Below, one piece after another: positions 41,457 through 56,400 of a DNA stretch of 64,000 nucleotides. Below the pieces are notes generated by a model. The model was given only the letters and a program-made list of their open reading frames with translations. It made no database searches and had not been told where the DNA came from. How positions within the stretch are numbered: position 1 is the stretch's first letter; each line of letters opens with the position of its first letter. The translations under genes were made by a program, and so were the position numbers. Origin of the DNA: Pisaster brevispinus (taxonomy: Eukaryota; Echinodermata; Asteroidea; Forcipulatida; Asteriidae); the NCBI GenBank assembly GCA_023634235.1, contig JAMKCF010000008.1, forward strand, positions 3,477,001 through 3,541,000. Direction: 5' to 3'.

Positions 41457-44400
41457 TACGAGTGACAGCACGTCTCATAATGAACAAGTCACAGCCATGG
41501 ATATCACGCAAGACCCGGCCAATCAAAGTCCTGGAAAGATCAGAAGAGAACGTGGCGAAAGGCAACAAATTGTTGAGAAAAAACTTTCAATAATGTCCGT
41601 AAGAGACTCGGAGATGGACCTTCTTGGATTGACCCCTGACCCTAAGGAAGCCTCTTCAAGTCAAAGTTCAACTTCAAGGGATGGAATGACTAACGTAGCA
41701 GTTCAAAATGGTGATGCCTTGAAACACGGGTACAATATTTCCTTAGTTACCCCAAACCCTGAGTTGAGACCAAAGGCGAGGAAATGCTGTGGGGGTCATC
41801 CTTCAAGAACTGCTGATGAAAACCACTCAAAAAGTCAGGCCCAGAATCAAGGCCTCGTGAATACGAAAGAGGGAATCACAGAAAAAACTTCCCAAAATAT
41901 CTCCCTTCATAGTGTGGAACCTTCCACTAATGACTGTAATAGCTCTAATGAGTTGAGCACAGCGAGATCATCTCCTGGTGGTTTGGCAGACTCTTCCACT
42001 GTGCCAAAGGGTAATTTCCAGCCTGATCATCAAAGTCAGGGATTGTTCAAGATACTTCTGCAGGACACCAATGAAGAGGAATTGATTCTTGAAGGAGACA
42101 ACAAGAAAGCTGAGAGAGGTATTTCACTTTGGATAAAATCTGCAGTATATTTACATGTATGGTTATGAAAACATTTCCGCAGTTGCAAATTACAGTTTTT
42201 TTTGGTTTTTGTTTTTAATCTGAGCTGTGGGACAACATCAAACTGATTTTTAGGTTTTTTCATCTGCAATTTTCACATTTGTAAAAATATTTAGTTGCCA
42301 TGGCGACCAGCGATACATCAGGCGAAGATTTGACGCCGAGACCTCCTTCCGCCAATCAACCAGCCCCGAAGAAGAGGCGCAAGGCATCCCGGAAGAGCCT
42401 CTGTGCCGACCCTTTTGCTAAGCTCCCCAAGGTCAAACTCAGGCCCACCGTCTGGATGGAGGATGACGACGACGAGGAGTGGTCATTTGAGAGGCCTCGG
42501 CGCGGCAAGAAGTCGTCCAGGAAGTCTCCGAGGCTGCTCAGCCGCCAAGCGAGGCGCTTTGAGGATCCTTTCAAGGAGCTGGCTTTTGTGGTGTTTGACA
42601 GTGCTGATGTGGATAGTGATAAGAGGCTGAGGCGAGCAGAGTTCACCTCGGTGAGTATATCACTTCATGAGCTGACAATTATGGCATGTCCTGGCCGAGC
42701 GGTCAAGCGCACTGGACTCGAGCTTTGGTGTTGCTGACCAGCAGAGTATGGTGTTCGAGTCTCGGTCTTGGCACTTGTGTCCTTATGCAAAATCACTTTA
42801 CCATTATTACTTGGTCCGTCGGATGGGGTGGCGTAAAGCCGTCGGTCCCAGTTACACTTATCGCTAAGAGACTAGGGGTTTGCCCTGGTGTTCTCGCAGT
42901 GGGTGCCGAGTGCGCCGCAGCACCTTGTAAACCCTTATAAGGTGCTGCATAAATTTTGGTCCGTATTGTAGGGTGACTGAAGTCTGGACTGTTTTTTATC
43001 CATTTCTCTTCAATTTGTCACCAAGTTCATAACTTATCCAAAAAAGAGTAGTTTTTTAAAGTGTTTGCCTCATGTGTGTAGGTTCTGAGGTCACCATCAT
43101 TAGAACTAGAGCTGTCTGCGGAAGACATAAGAAAACTGGAGAAAGATTGCAGTAATGGAAGGAAAGACACTAAGGTAATCACAGAAACGGAATTTTGTGA
43201 TTCACTTTAATTTCTGAAGATAGTCTTTGTGAATGTGGACAAAAGTTACAAGTCCCTAACCTTGCGTAAAAAAACTATAATATAAGAGTTCTTTATCGGA
43301 AAATGAGTGCATCACAAAATCTGAATATGGCTGAATAATTAGTAATAATGTTAATAATATTCACAATTTTGCACTTCTTCTAAAGTGATGGCACTCGGCT
43401 GGCACTAATGACGTCACTCATTGCTCAAAATACCTGGCTGTCGGACAAATATTTCACCACTTTTGCAATCACCGCATCATCGATGCGCCAAGCTGCACTA
43501 AAAGTAGAGTCAGTACACAACGAGTAAACATATAAAACTTGGACATAAAACGTGCACGTATGTTCGTGAAATTTGACTGATCTGAAATTTGGGTTCTAAG
43601 CTTCTATTTTTAGCATCATTGTGTATTTGTGATGCATCCTCTTTTTTTTTTTTTCTAAATAGGATTTGCCTGTATCATTTGATGAGTTTCTCCCACTGGC
43701 AAAGTATTTGCTGATGCTATTCTACAACAAGCAGGATTCCAACTCAAGGGTGAGAAATTGTTTTCCCAGCAGATTTCACCTATTCTTTTCACTACAGTCC
43801 ATTTGACCTGTGACATCACATGTTTACAAATGGAAGGAAACATAAAATTGTTTGTTTTGTGGAGATTGCGCTGTACAGTTTTGATCAACTTTTGATATGA
43901 AGAAAGAGGACGCATCTCAAAACTTGCACAGCTGTTACTTTTGTAACTCCTAAATGTATGTGGAAATGATGACACAAAATTTCCCATACATGTATATAAC
44001 CATTGTGGTATCTTGCCTGCCAGGAAAAGCCCTGGAATGTACGTGGTCACTCTTTTTGTAAACAAAGGTTACATTGTCTATAGGTCAAGGAGCAATTTTC
44101 AAACAACGGGAAGTTACACATAACTGTTTTTTGATGCTCATTTGTACCAGATTGATGTAGCCTATTTACAGGGTAATGCTATTATTAATTTAAGTTCACA
44201 CATCATTTTTTTTGGTGTCATCACGAATCTGTTGCCATTTTATCGCCCTTACCTTGAATAAACAAAATTAGGCAGCATCAAAGTTGTTTTCTGACTGATT
44301 TGTGTTGACCGAAGCCACTGTGTATGAATTGAAATTGGAACTCCAACTTTGATAATCAAATTTTTCACAAGATTTGTTCTCTTGATCTTTCAGAATCCAT

Positions 44401-47400
44401 GGAGCATTCTTGATAGAGGGAAGGATTCACCACCCTACTACTTCAACAAACACACAGGAGCCGTCCGGTAGGTAGTTTCTCTTTTCTCTATTGACTCAAT
44501 TTAAGTGACTTCTTCACATCATCACAATAATCTTGGTTGCGCCATTTTTGGGAGTCAATCTCCCCCTGTGTTACACGGTGTAGTGTGCATTTTAGGCGAC
44601 GCGGCATTTACACAGTTTTGTATGTGCAGTTTCATTTCCAAAATTGCGAGCACAACAGACAGTAGCCATGTCTGATGTTGGTGCAAGGCATCATTAAGAT
44701 TAATTGGTATTTTGTTTCGCTAAAGCTGTGTGGCTTGTTTAACCTAATGAACAAACTTGGGATGGAATTACCATTCCTCTAAAAATGTATGAAAGTTGTT
44801 GGTGTTTTTTTGTTTTTTTTCGTGTGCGCCCACCATGAGACCATATTCTATTAACCTGCAAGCCAACAGTAATATGTTACAAGTTTTTGTTTGTGATTTC
44901 TCCTCTCGCAGGTCGGACAGACCTCTTGACTATGACAACCAGCCGGAGCTTTTCCTCTTTGAGGATGCCCTGAGGGATGCCATGGAAACGGCAGATATGG
45001 ATAAAGATGGCAAGATCAATCTCAATGATTTCATCAGAGTAAGTGTGTTATACAGATGCAAACATTGTTTATGACCTCACTTTTTGACCCTGGCAAGAGT
45101 CTTTATCAAAGGTCTTTATGAAAGACTAATGCCTTTAAGAAAGACTAATGCCTTTACTAAAAAACTAATGCCTTCGAGAAAGACTTTGCTAGGGTCGAAA
45201 TGTGATGAGGCCATAAGAAAATTTGTTGGCAGGTTAGCAGTTTGCAACAGCTAATTGCCTAATTCCCTTTTTGCATGGGTAGCAAGCAAAGTAAAATTGG
45301 CTGATGCTGGACTCGAACCTGCGTCATCTTGAATACAATTCAAATGAAAACAAACTTTTGACTCGTCTCTCCATAGCATCCATGTGTGTTTTCGTATCTG
45401 TCAACAAATGTTAAAATTTTCCAAAATTTGTTCTTCTTTTTCAGATCATCAACTCAGAAGATTTTGGGCTCATTCTCACCAAAAGAGATATTGCTGAGAT
45501 CACTAAACATTTTAAAAAGTAAGTCGTCATTTCTGGTATACTGTTTCTGTCAATCTCATTACCTTCCTTATTAAATTTCTATACCTAAACTCTACTGTAA
45601 TTGGCGGGTCGTGGCCGAGTGGTCAAGCGCACTGGACTCAAGCTCCGGTGTTTCTGATCAGCAGAGTGTGGGTTCAAGTCCCACTCTTGACACTTGTGTC
45701 ACTTAACCATTAATGCTTTGTCTTTGGATGGGACGTAAAGCCAATTAGGTCCTGTGTCTTGTGCAATACACATAAAAGAACCCAGTACACTTATCATTAA
45801 GACAACAGGCCCCAGTGTTTTCTGGTATGGTTGGCTGCAGATTGCGCCACAGCACCTTGTAAACCATTGCATGGTGCTTTGTAAATAAATGGGTCTTATA
45901 TTTCAAACATAGCTCCGCATACCTTGTAGAAAAAGAAATAATGAGCACTTTGAGACGCCTTCCGGTGTGATAAAGCGCTATAAAAAAACTGTGTATAATA
46001 ATAATATTTATTAATTATTTGGAATACAATATTCTCAGTGTTATAAAGCTTTTTATAAAGCCATAGCTTTGTGGAAAGGAGGGATAAATATCACACAGAG
46101 CACTCTTGTACTACTTAATTTGGTTTCAAAACAGATTTGAAAGTAAGATTGACAAGTTAAACGGCCTTTTTTTGATGAGAATTGACTTGTTTCTTTTCTG
46201 GTAATGTTTTTGTGTGTAGTGAAGCAGGCAAGGTTTCGAAGGTGTGTTACAGTGAGTTCCTTCCTCTTGCCAAGCGACTGATAGTGTCCGTCTTCTCTGC
46301 TAGAGACCCATTGAGGGTGAGCCTAAAGCCATATCTGAAATTGGCGGCTACGGCTACGGCTACGGCTACGGCTACGGCTATGGCTGTTGCTATAGCATGT
46401 TGCAGATGTGTAGCCATAGCTGTAGCTGCCAGTTGAGGCACAGCCTAAACCTACTGATTTGTCACAGAAATTAAGAATGCAAAACTGCAACTTTGTAGTA
46501 GATTAAACACCTGTCACTGTTTGGTGGCATTTGTTCTGATACTCTGGTTTTCATATATCTAACCTTTGCTAATTGTTATTTGGTTTTGAGAAAGTAGTGG
46601 ATAATAGTTTATGTTCCATCAGAAATTGTCAGTGTTCACAACTTAATTCACATGTGCCTATTGGAACCTAAATGTAGCCAATTAAAATATGTTTGTAGGA
46701 GAACAACTTTCTTAGAAAATTAGTTGATAGTTTTTCATTTATGTTTTCTTACATGAATCAAGCTTTCATTACTTTTTAGTGCAGTGTAAAAAAAGTCTTT
46801 GAATGTTGAAAAACATTTTAGTTGTGTATTAGTTTTTTTTATAAACAAAGAAGAAGAAAAATGCAAACCCCAAAACCTATTTAAATGTTTTTGTTATTGG
46901 TCGATTACAAATGATTTTGTTTTACCTGGCCAGGCAATGTTTATATACAATCAAATTCAAACACAGGTTTTTAACAAAATGGAACCGTTTGGATGAAAAG
47001 AATTTCTGCGGAAAAGTTTTACTTATTCATACTAAGTAAGCTTTTAATTGAAAATGTAGGCCGTTTTTTCTGGGTTAATCTAACTGTGTGCCAGGACAGC
47101 TCAAGTATGTGATTTAGAGCTTATTGACACATAACTGTCCATCCACAAAGCTTGTTGTCCCCAGTCTGATCCTAGACAGTTATAGTCCAAACAGCCTCCA
47201 GCTACTGCTGTCCTTGAAAATCCTTCTCAATGAGCAAAATGTCCCTGAGTTGCCCAACAAAGCTGTGCACCTCATTCAAAATTCAACAGAGTCGCTTTAC
47301 CCCTTCGATAAAGACGCCTATTGTCGCATGATGAGCAGAGTATTGATTGGTTGGTTGTTATGCTAATTAGCATAACGAGGGCAGCAGACTTCCTGGCAAC

Positions 47401-50400
47401 GGATAAAAGGGGATATTGATTGGGTTATGGTTTCTCTGGGAGAGGGTGGCAAAGGCATTTTGCTGAATGTATCGCATAAAAGTTACACTGCCTTGAAAGT
47501 GTGTGGTACTTCATTTAGAGTTGGCAAATATTTATCATCACTTTGATTATTTAGCGAGTAAATATTTGAGACAAACACCCTAGCTGGCAGGACCAGACAG
47601 CTAGGCTTTATTGAAATGTATCATTTCCCACTGAAGTGGTTTTTTTTTCAATAACCGAGTGACTTAAAGTTTATCTCTTCAGCTCTTGGCCTAATCCACA
47701 CAGTAAGTACCTTCCACTAACTCAATGACTTGAAACACTTGATTTATACATTTTTAGAATTTACCTGTTATTTATAAACCATATATGTATGTATTTCAAA
47801 AACTTTTCCCGATAAGTGGAATTTGTTTGTCGATAATCAGGTCTAGAGCTTGTTTTTTTTCATGATTTGTGGCGCTATATAAATATTGTAATATGGTTAT
47901 AATTATTTCAAACCTAGCTCCCTATAACTTGTACAAAAAAATAATGAGCACTTTGAGATGCCCCTGGGTGTGATAAAAACGCTATATAAGAATCGCAAAC
48001 TATTATTATTATTATTCTCAAACATGTTTATGTTATTAAAAAAAAGAGGAATTGCTAACCTAGATGGGTTTTGCTTGACATCCTGTGGCAAGTAAATGTG
48101 TTGCAGTAAGCTAAAGTTCAGGTGTTGATCATGGAGCGATAAATTCTAACATTTTTTATAACACAGTGTAATTTTGAATGAAATTAAATTTCTTGCTACA
48201 GGACGATTGGACATTTTTGTGCACAAGGCACGTAGGTGCTTTCTGGTTTAACAAGAGAACTGGGCAGAGTCTGAGGCATCCACCGAATCACATCGTCACC
48301 ATGCAGCAACACCAGCTCAAACACAGGTATGTCATGCAACTATTAGATGCATATGAGTACAATAAAGCAGAATATATTATTCACGAGGTCAAACCTGGAC
48401 TGTTACATTTTAGGATGAGAAGCTGCCGGCACAAAATGTGAGGACATTCCAAAGTTTTTCCGTTCGTAATAAACCGTCCGCTAAACCAGTCCTGAAAATT
48501 GTGGCAGAGATGTACATCATTCTACATGAATTAGTGGTTTAAAAGAGCATATAAGAATGATTAGGCAAACAGTTTAAGAAATTGAATAAGTACATTTGAC
48601 AGAGTTTTAAAAAAAGTGTTTTTCTCTTTGAGATGAAATTTGTTTGTTTGCTGTCTTGAACAGAAACGATGCAGCCAAAGTTCTCCTGAAGACATCTGAA
48701 GAACTCAAAGTCACCAAAGAAAAACTTGAGAAGGAGTCGGCTCTGAGGAAGGTACGCATCTCATTGTCATTTCTAAAATCTCCCTATGGCCATTTCAGCA
48801 TCAAGCAATTTCTCTGGTTTGTCCTGATTTTATGATTTTCTCAAAACATTCTGGAGCCTTCAAATTTTCTTGAACGAAGTAAAGCAGCCATCAAAAGGGA
48901 AAAGAGAAGTAGCCCATGTTATAGTTTTCTACTTCTGGTGATACACAGAGCCCTTAAAACTCCTGAATAACATCTAGGAGGTTTCCGATTTAGAATAAGG
49001 GGGAAATCCAGGCATAGAAGCCATTTTGGAGAAATGTTCATGCAGGTCAAATCTCATCCCTGCACCGTTTATTAGTTCACGTATACTTGGAGTCACGTAA
49101 AGTGTGGATAAATCTTCAACAATTACCAATGCTGTCACTGTGCGTTTTACACTTGTACCATTTCTTAGCTTAATTCACCCGAGCATCTGTTTTCTTTTCC
49201 TTAGGATTTTGAAGAAAAGTACACCACACTGAGTTCTGAGAACACTATCACTTGCAAGGAGCTGCAGAAAGTCACAAGACTCTATGACAAGAGTAGAGCA
49301 GAGGTATAAGTGTTGCCCTCTTGTTTGTTGTTGCAGGTCTTCCCAATCATGCCGAAGGCATACTTGGCGATACACATGAGCATCCACAGTGTAATATATG
49401 TCATAAGAATGATCTGAATTTGTGCAAACGATTTTGGGTTGAACAAAGGAAAACTGACTAGAGATGGGACTTGAACCTGAGATCTTATCACTTCAAATAA
49501 GATAGTTATAAGAGTAACTATAAATATAAATAGTAAACTTGCGGGTACAACCATGTGTAAAATCTCTTTTGAGGGAGTGTTGGCTCTGAAAAGAGCCGGT
49601 TTGGTCTCGACGTTTCGAACAGTATACTCTGCTCGTCTTCATTCTCCTGAAGACGAGCAGAGTATACTGTTCAAAACGTCGAGACCAAACCGGCTCTTTT
49701 CAGAGCCAACACTCCCTCAAAAGAGATTTTACACATGGTTGTACCCGCAAGTTTACTATTTATATTTATAGTTACTCTTATCCTCCACACCATGCAAAGC
49801 TTCAAACACCATTTAAGATAGTTATAGTTGAAACTGAGATGTCTCTTCTTTTATCATATGACTTTGCAGAGTGAAAAGAAGAGCATATTTCTTGATGCCA
49901 AGGACAAGGAGATTACTAAACTGCAGTACAAGATTGAGCAGCTTGATGAAAGAGGTACACTCCATCCCATTCTAAGAGTCTTAAGTTGTGTGTTTCTAAC
50001 CGCTTGACAAAAAAGATCCTCCCTCCCCAGTGTTTCTAGTTCACATACATGTAGCAAACATCTTTTTTTTTTACAGGTTTCCTCAGGCTTGCGAGCTACA
50101 GTGATTAAGTTCATGCATAATGCATCCTTGGTTTCATTACCGGATGTATGTAATAGTCATATTAATCTTCATGTTTCTCTTTTTTTTCAGTCGCTGAGGC
50201 AGAAAGAACAGAGTCCAATCTGGAATCCATGAGAGACGTTCTCAGAAATTGCCAGTAAGAAAATATTATCGCAGCCTTTATAAAGAATGTACTTTGTGAG
50301 AAGAAAAAGACTGAAATATTAAAACTGTGAAAGATGAAGAATACTTTTGGCTTGACCTTCTACAAGTGTTCATCTTTTGCACAAATATTCAAGAAGTAAA

Positions 50401-53400
50401 CACCATCACTGAACAAGAACAAAACAGGAACAAAAATTCATCTTCTCTGTTGTTTACTTCTATTGTTCTTCTTGTCGATATTTCTGTAAAAACAAAAGGA
50501 GACAGGTATAATGGACGTGATGTTTTACATCCTGTACATGTTTTAATAAAGTCCTCTAAAAGTGTGGAAAATATTATTATTAGAAAAGCTGTAAGAATTC
50601 GAACCTGGTTTATGTGGTTCTATTGTGGTGTTTTACTTGAAATTGTTCTATGTGTGAGCAACCCATGAAGGCATTTTATGTAAAGAGGACTGAGTAGGTT
50701 TATGGGTGACAATCATTGGAACAAATCTCTTTGGGGTAGAAGTGTTGGGTTTTAAATACGGGATCCAAGGTCGAAGTCAGTTTTGTGATGCACTCATTTT
50801 CCAATAGATAGAGTCCTTACGAAAGTGGGAACAAATTTACAAGTCTGTAACCCCACATTAAAACGGTGCAAAAATGCCATCGTATTTGACACCGTTCCAG
50901 TGGAAAATGTATGAAGAACCCAAAACAGAAAAATGGGTGTGAGATAAAGTGGAGACTTTATATTCCAACTGTATGCTCGTCGTCACGTGAAAATGAGTCA
51001 ATTTTAAAAAGGCAACATTTTTGTTAACACACTGTATCATCTTCAGGAGTACAGTACGAGATCGTGAGCTGGAGATTGTGGACCATCAGACAAAAATTGA
51101 AGATTTAAACAAGCAGTTGAGCGAGTGTGAGTCGCGGGTCGACAACGGGAAAGGAGTGATTGCTGATCTACATCAACAGCTCAGGGATGAAATGAAGCGC
51201 AATGAGAAGATGGAATTGGTAAGTCTGGAATGCCTTGTGTTTTATAACCTTCCCACTGCGGGGGTGACATTTTCCCATCAGTTGAGCAACAGTTTGAAAC
51301 CACTCAAGTGCATGGGGTGTGTATGGTGGCCCAACTGTGTGCACATGCAATATTACTGATCAGGTTTGTTGGGTCCTGCTATTTGTTCTATCATTCCCTT
51401 TTTCTAAAGAATTCCTCTGTGGGGTCCAAGTTGAACAAAGAAAACAAATTTGTGGCATCCATTGTTCCATTGTGTAAAAAGACCCAACCCACATAGGGGC
51501 CCTGCCTCAACCCAGATATACATGTGTACCTGTACCCAGTAGATTCATTCGCAACATGATTTGAAATTGAAGACTGACAAAGTTTATCTATCACCAAAAC
51601 CACAGTATATGATATTATTTAGTCAGATAGTAGGAGGGTTCAGCCTTTTTTCTTTCAAGGAGTAACCTTTTCATTGAAAGGAAAACTCACACACCATTTC
51701 TTTAAAAAAATCCGAAATTAATCCTTGCAAAATGTGTATTCCACCCTTACATTTACCGAGTAAAGTTAACAGGAAATTTCAAAGGAAGATTTTAGAGTTT
51801 GCGTAGTGAAGCATTGGTACCACTTGCCTCAACCATTGGCTACTTTTTTAGTTCAACCTTGAGCCTGGCGAATGCTGTGCGTGTAGTTCTGCTGTGTGTA
51901 GTTCTGCTGTGTTTTTCTGCTCTGAGGCAATTCATGTGTGCGACCATTTCAGCTGTGTCACAATTTTCAGCTTTCTCATTTGTTGATCTGGATAATTTTA
52001 CAATACAGGCATTTCACATGGTATTGATATACTTTTATATGTCCACAGCTGACGTAAGAGGCTGTGCACAGCAGACACAGACGGCAAATTGAGCTCGGCA
52101 TTCCCCGTGTTTTATGTCCATGTTAACAATTTGGTTTGACATCATTTTTTTCCCCCTTTTTACAACATTCAGGAATTGAAGAAGTTACCGCCTCTTCAGA
52201 AGGAGTTGGAGGAGACGAAAGAAACTCTCCAACTTTGCCAGAAACGTCTCGAGGAAAGAAACGCTGTCCTGATACTGACCAGACGAGTCAACGCCGAGAA
52301 CAAAACCAAGATCAAGGGCCTCGAGGCGGAGCTCGCCAAACTCCACGCAACCGAAAAAGAACTCGACATCGCAAAGTGTGAGATTTACACCCTGAAGCAG
52401 CTGATCGTGGGCAAAGATAGTCTGGTGATGCAGAAGTCACACGAGCTGGATAGCGTGAAGGAGAGACTGGAGACTGACCACGGAGAGACGTGGGTTGAGT
52501 CAGAGAACAAGTCACAGGGGGTTGGTTGGAGGAATGGTGCTCCGACCAATGGCACCAACTTTAGAATCGTTAGACTTCAAAAAAGGTAAGCAGCCGCAGA
52601 AAAAAATCCTGCATTATTTTGTTATTGACATTGAAATTCTCACTGTTGTTATGCTGTGACCCAAATCCATATTGAAACTTACGATATCTTTGACGGAGTT
52701 TGATTGTAACAAATTTACAGAATTTCTTCTTGACATATTGCTTGTCATTATTTACAGAAGACCTTCTAAGAGCATCCAAGTTGGAGCACAGTCAAGACGA
52801 TCCAAGGTGAGAAGATTGCATCTTTTATAGACAGGAAAACAGAAGTTTTTATTACTGTCTGTTTGGCATTTGATGGCAAAGGCTACGATTAGTTGTGCAA
52901 ATTGTTTTTACATGTAAAGTATGTTTTGATTCTCTGATTACATGCATGTAATAATAGACCTTATGCTGAAAACCTCATTTCAGTAGGGCGCCCTCGGCTA
53001 GAGGTCAAAAGATGGCTGCTCATATTGGCCCATCCTGTTGGCCGCTTGTACATTTTCCATTGTTTTATCATCGTTTTACCTTTAAGATGGCGGCGTGATG
53101 ACACCAGTTCATATAAGGTCTATTGACAAACATTTTTCCATATGTGTGAACCTATTTTACTTATGTGTGGCCAGGATTCTTATAGCAGAGGGTAACAACT
53201 TTTGCATTTTTTTCCTGAAAGTTTTTGTAAATTGAATTGTTGTGTACAAATAAAATACAGTTGAAGACAGCCCTGTATTATCTACCAATTTTAAAAACTT
53301 TTCATTATGTTCAGTCTTTTTTTAAAGTGCTCTCTCCCCTTTTCTTGCAGGCTTCACTTTTTAGCCATTTGTCTCTGAAATACGAATTTTATCAGTGTAA

Positions 53401-56400
53401 ATCTATGAATGACATATTGCAGACATTTTAAACAACATTCCTGAATGTACCTCCACCCTCACCAGCTCACATACAACAATACTCAGCTAGACGTTGGCAC
53501 CCCTCCTTACGACAGCAGTAGTAGCAGCAGCAGCCAATCTGATTGCAAACAGCCAAAGCTCGAGGACTACCAACGACTGGATACCCCAGAAAGCGAAGAC
53601 AGCCTGGTCACCTCCCTGAACACTTCAAACGGAGGGTTTCTCCGACTCCTACATAAGCAGGGCAGCGCGGAGGATGGCATGCCAACAATATACGACTTGT
53701 ACACCCCGGAAGGCTCATACACGCCCACCTCGCGGTCTGCAACCCCTACACTGAAGAATGGTACGCTCAGACCCAAGTCATCCATGGCACGGTTGGAGAG
53801 TGAGGGCGCTTCTGTTATGCAGAAGGGGACGTTGATGTTTGAGGATGACTTTCTGGTGGCCCAGTGCCTCCGAGTAGGGGACAGAGTGCGTTTGAAAAAG
53901 AAAGGTTAGTGAACTTGCAGAGAAAACCTCCCACCACCTCCCACCACCTCCCACCACCTCCCACCACCTCCCACCACCTCCCACCACCTCCCACCACCTC
54001 CCACCACCTCCCACCACCTCCCACCACCTCCCACCACCTCCCACCACCTCCCACCACCTCCCACCACCTCCCACCACCTCCCACCACCTCCCACCACCTC
54101 CCACCACCTCCCACCACCTCCCACCACCTCCCACCACCTCCCACCACCTCCCACCACCTCCCACCACCTCCCACCACCTCCCACCACCTCCCACCACCTC
54201 CCACCACCTCCCACCACCTCCCACCACCTCCCACCACCTCCCACCACCTCCCACCACCTCCCACCACCTCCCACCACCTCCCACCACCTCCCACCACCTC
54301 CCACCACCTCCCACCACCTCCCACCACCTCCCACCACCTCCCACCACCTCCCACCACCTCCCACCACCTCCCACCACCTCCCACCACCTCCCACCACCTC
54401 CCACCACCTCCCACCACCTCCCACCACCTCCCACCACCTCCCACCACCTCCCACTACCTCCCACCACCGCCCACCACCTCCCACCACCGCCCACCACCTC
54501 CCACCACCTCCCACCACCTCCCACCACCTCCCACCACCTCCCACCACCTCCCACCACCTCCCACCACCTCCCACCACCTCCCACCACCTCCCACCACCTC
54601 CCACCACCTCCCACCACCTCCCACCACCTCCCACCACCTCCCACCACCTCCCACCACCTCCCACCACCTCCCACCACCTCCCACCACCTCCCACCACCTC
54701 CCACCACCTCCCACCACCTCCCACCACCTCCCACCACCTCCCACCACCTCCCACCACCTCCCACCACCTCCCACCACCTCCCACCACCTCCCACCACCTC
54801 CCACCACCTCCCACCACCTCCCATCACCTCCCACCACCTCCCACCACCTCCCACCACCTCCCACCACCTCCCACCACCTCCCACCACCTCCCATTCACCT
54901 CCAACCATTTTCTCCACTGTAACAGTATCTCTCCTCCCTTTTGAACATCCATATCTTTCTTGCAAACTCCAAACTATGTAAAATTATCTCTCTTTTTTTT
55001 CAAAATGAAGTTGTTACTGCAGTTTTATTGTACTTTTGACCTGTATCATTATATGCTCAATAGGTTAACAAGTAACTTTCATCTGCAGCCGTTCTGATTT
55101 TGTAAAAGTGTTTGCTATTTCTGCATTTTCACTGTACTTTTTACTACACTTTTAATGTACTTTTTACTGGAGTTTTACTGTACTTTCAACTGCAGTTTTA
55201 TTGTCTTTTTTACTGCAGTTTCAAATTACACTTTACTGTAGTTTCAATGTACTTTTGATCTGTAGTGCTATATGCTCAATAGACTCAACAAACATTCAGA
55301 ACTGCAGCCATTTTTATTCTGAACATTGTACTATTTATTTTATCAAAGTATTTGTTATTTCTGCATTTTTGTTGTACTTTTGACTTGTTGTGTTAGATGC
55401 TCAAAAGACTCACAAGTAACAATCAAAACTGCAGCCTTTTTTGCTTCTGTACAGTGTACTCTGTGTATCAAAGTTTATCTGTTTATATCAAAGTATTTGT
55501 CATAACTGCAGTTTCATCGTACTTTTTTTACTGCAGTTAACTCATTCGTCTGCTCCATCAGAACTATATAAGGTCATTAGTGCAATTTGTATGGGTTTCA
55601 TAAAATTGCTTTTGCATATTTTGGAGCTCCTGGTAAATGGGATTTAGTGATCAAGAGTTGTCTTCAAAATATTTGTTTGGCAAAAACAAACATTCTTTTT
55701 CAAAATTATGCATTCTTTTGTTGATTTTGATATATATATATATTTTTTTTCCTCAAATTTATATGCATTTTTCATTTAATGGCCTTTTGATCCTTACAAA
55801 TATAAAATTGCCATTAATGACCTTATAGTTCTGAGAAGACGCATTTTACTCTTGACCTGTTAGGGGCCTATACACTCCATTCTCAATGTATTAACTACTG
55901 TACATACTTATACTATAGGTGGGCGGAGAAAAGGCGCCATCTTGACTGGCATTGTAAAGTTTGTTGGCAAGGTGGACAAGGAATTCCACCACAATGATCA
56001 TCGGCTGTATACAGGCATCAGACTCGATGAGGCAGGTCAGTACAGGAATTCAATAACGAGATGCCCAACTTTTCATCACCATCAGACCTTATTTTTGGCA
56101 GCATATTATTTGTATTGAGCCTTACCTTGTTATCTGGGCCCAATTTCATAGAGCTGCTTATAAGCAGACAATTTTGCTGATACATTTTGTGCTTAACAAA
56201 ATGTTGCATGATACCAGTCAGAAATGGTGCATTTGACGTGGCATTTTGGCTGGTAATCTTATTCTGGTGAGCATATTTTGTTGTTGTGCTTAGCAGCCCT
56301 ATGATATGGGGCCCAGTTCTTGCGCGCCTCAGTTTCTGATTCACATTGACTTAGGACATGATCACTCAGTTCCCATACTTGACTTTTGCCTTCATGATAA

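Noticed and set aside
47124..47366. 80-codon frame in a CAP-Gly intron
   Set aside because: Moderately coding-like (SLQLLLSLKILLNEQNVPEL), but including it breaks the in-phase exon chain. It may be a retroposed fragment.
53778..54965. Long frames on both strands (RWWEVVGGGG and TTSHHLPPPP repeats, up to 395 codons)
   Set aside because: Pure translation of a 10-bp minisatellite in an intron. The unit has no stop codon in any used frame, so length means nothing.
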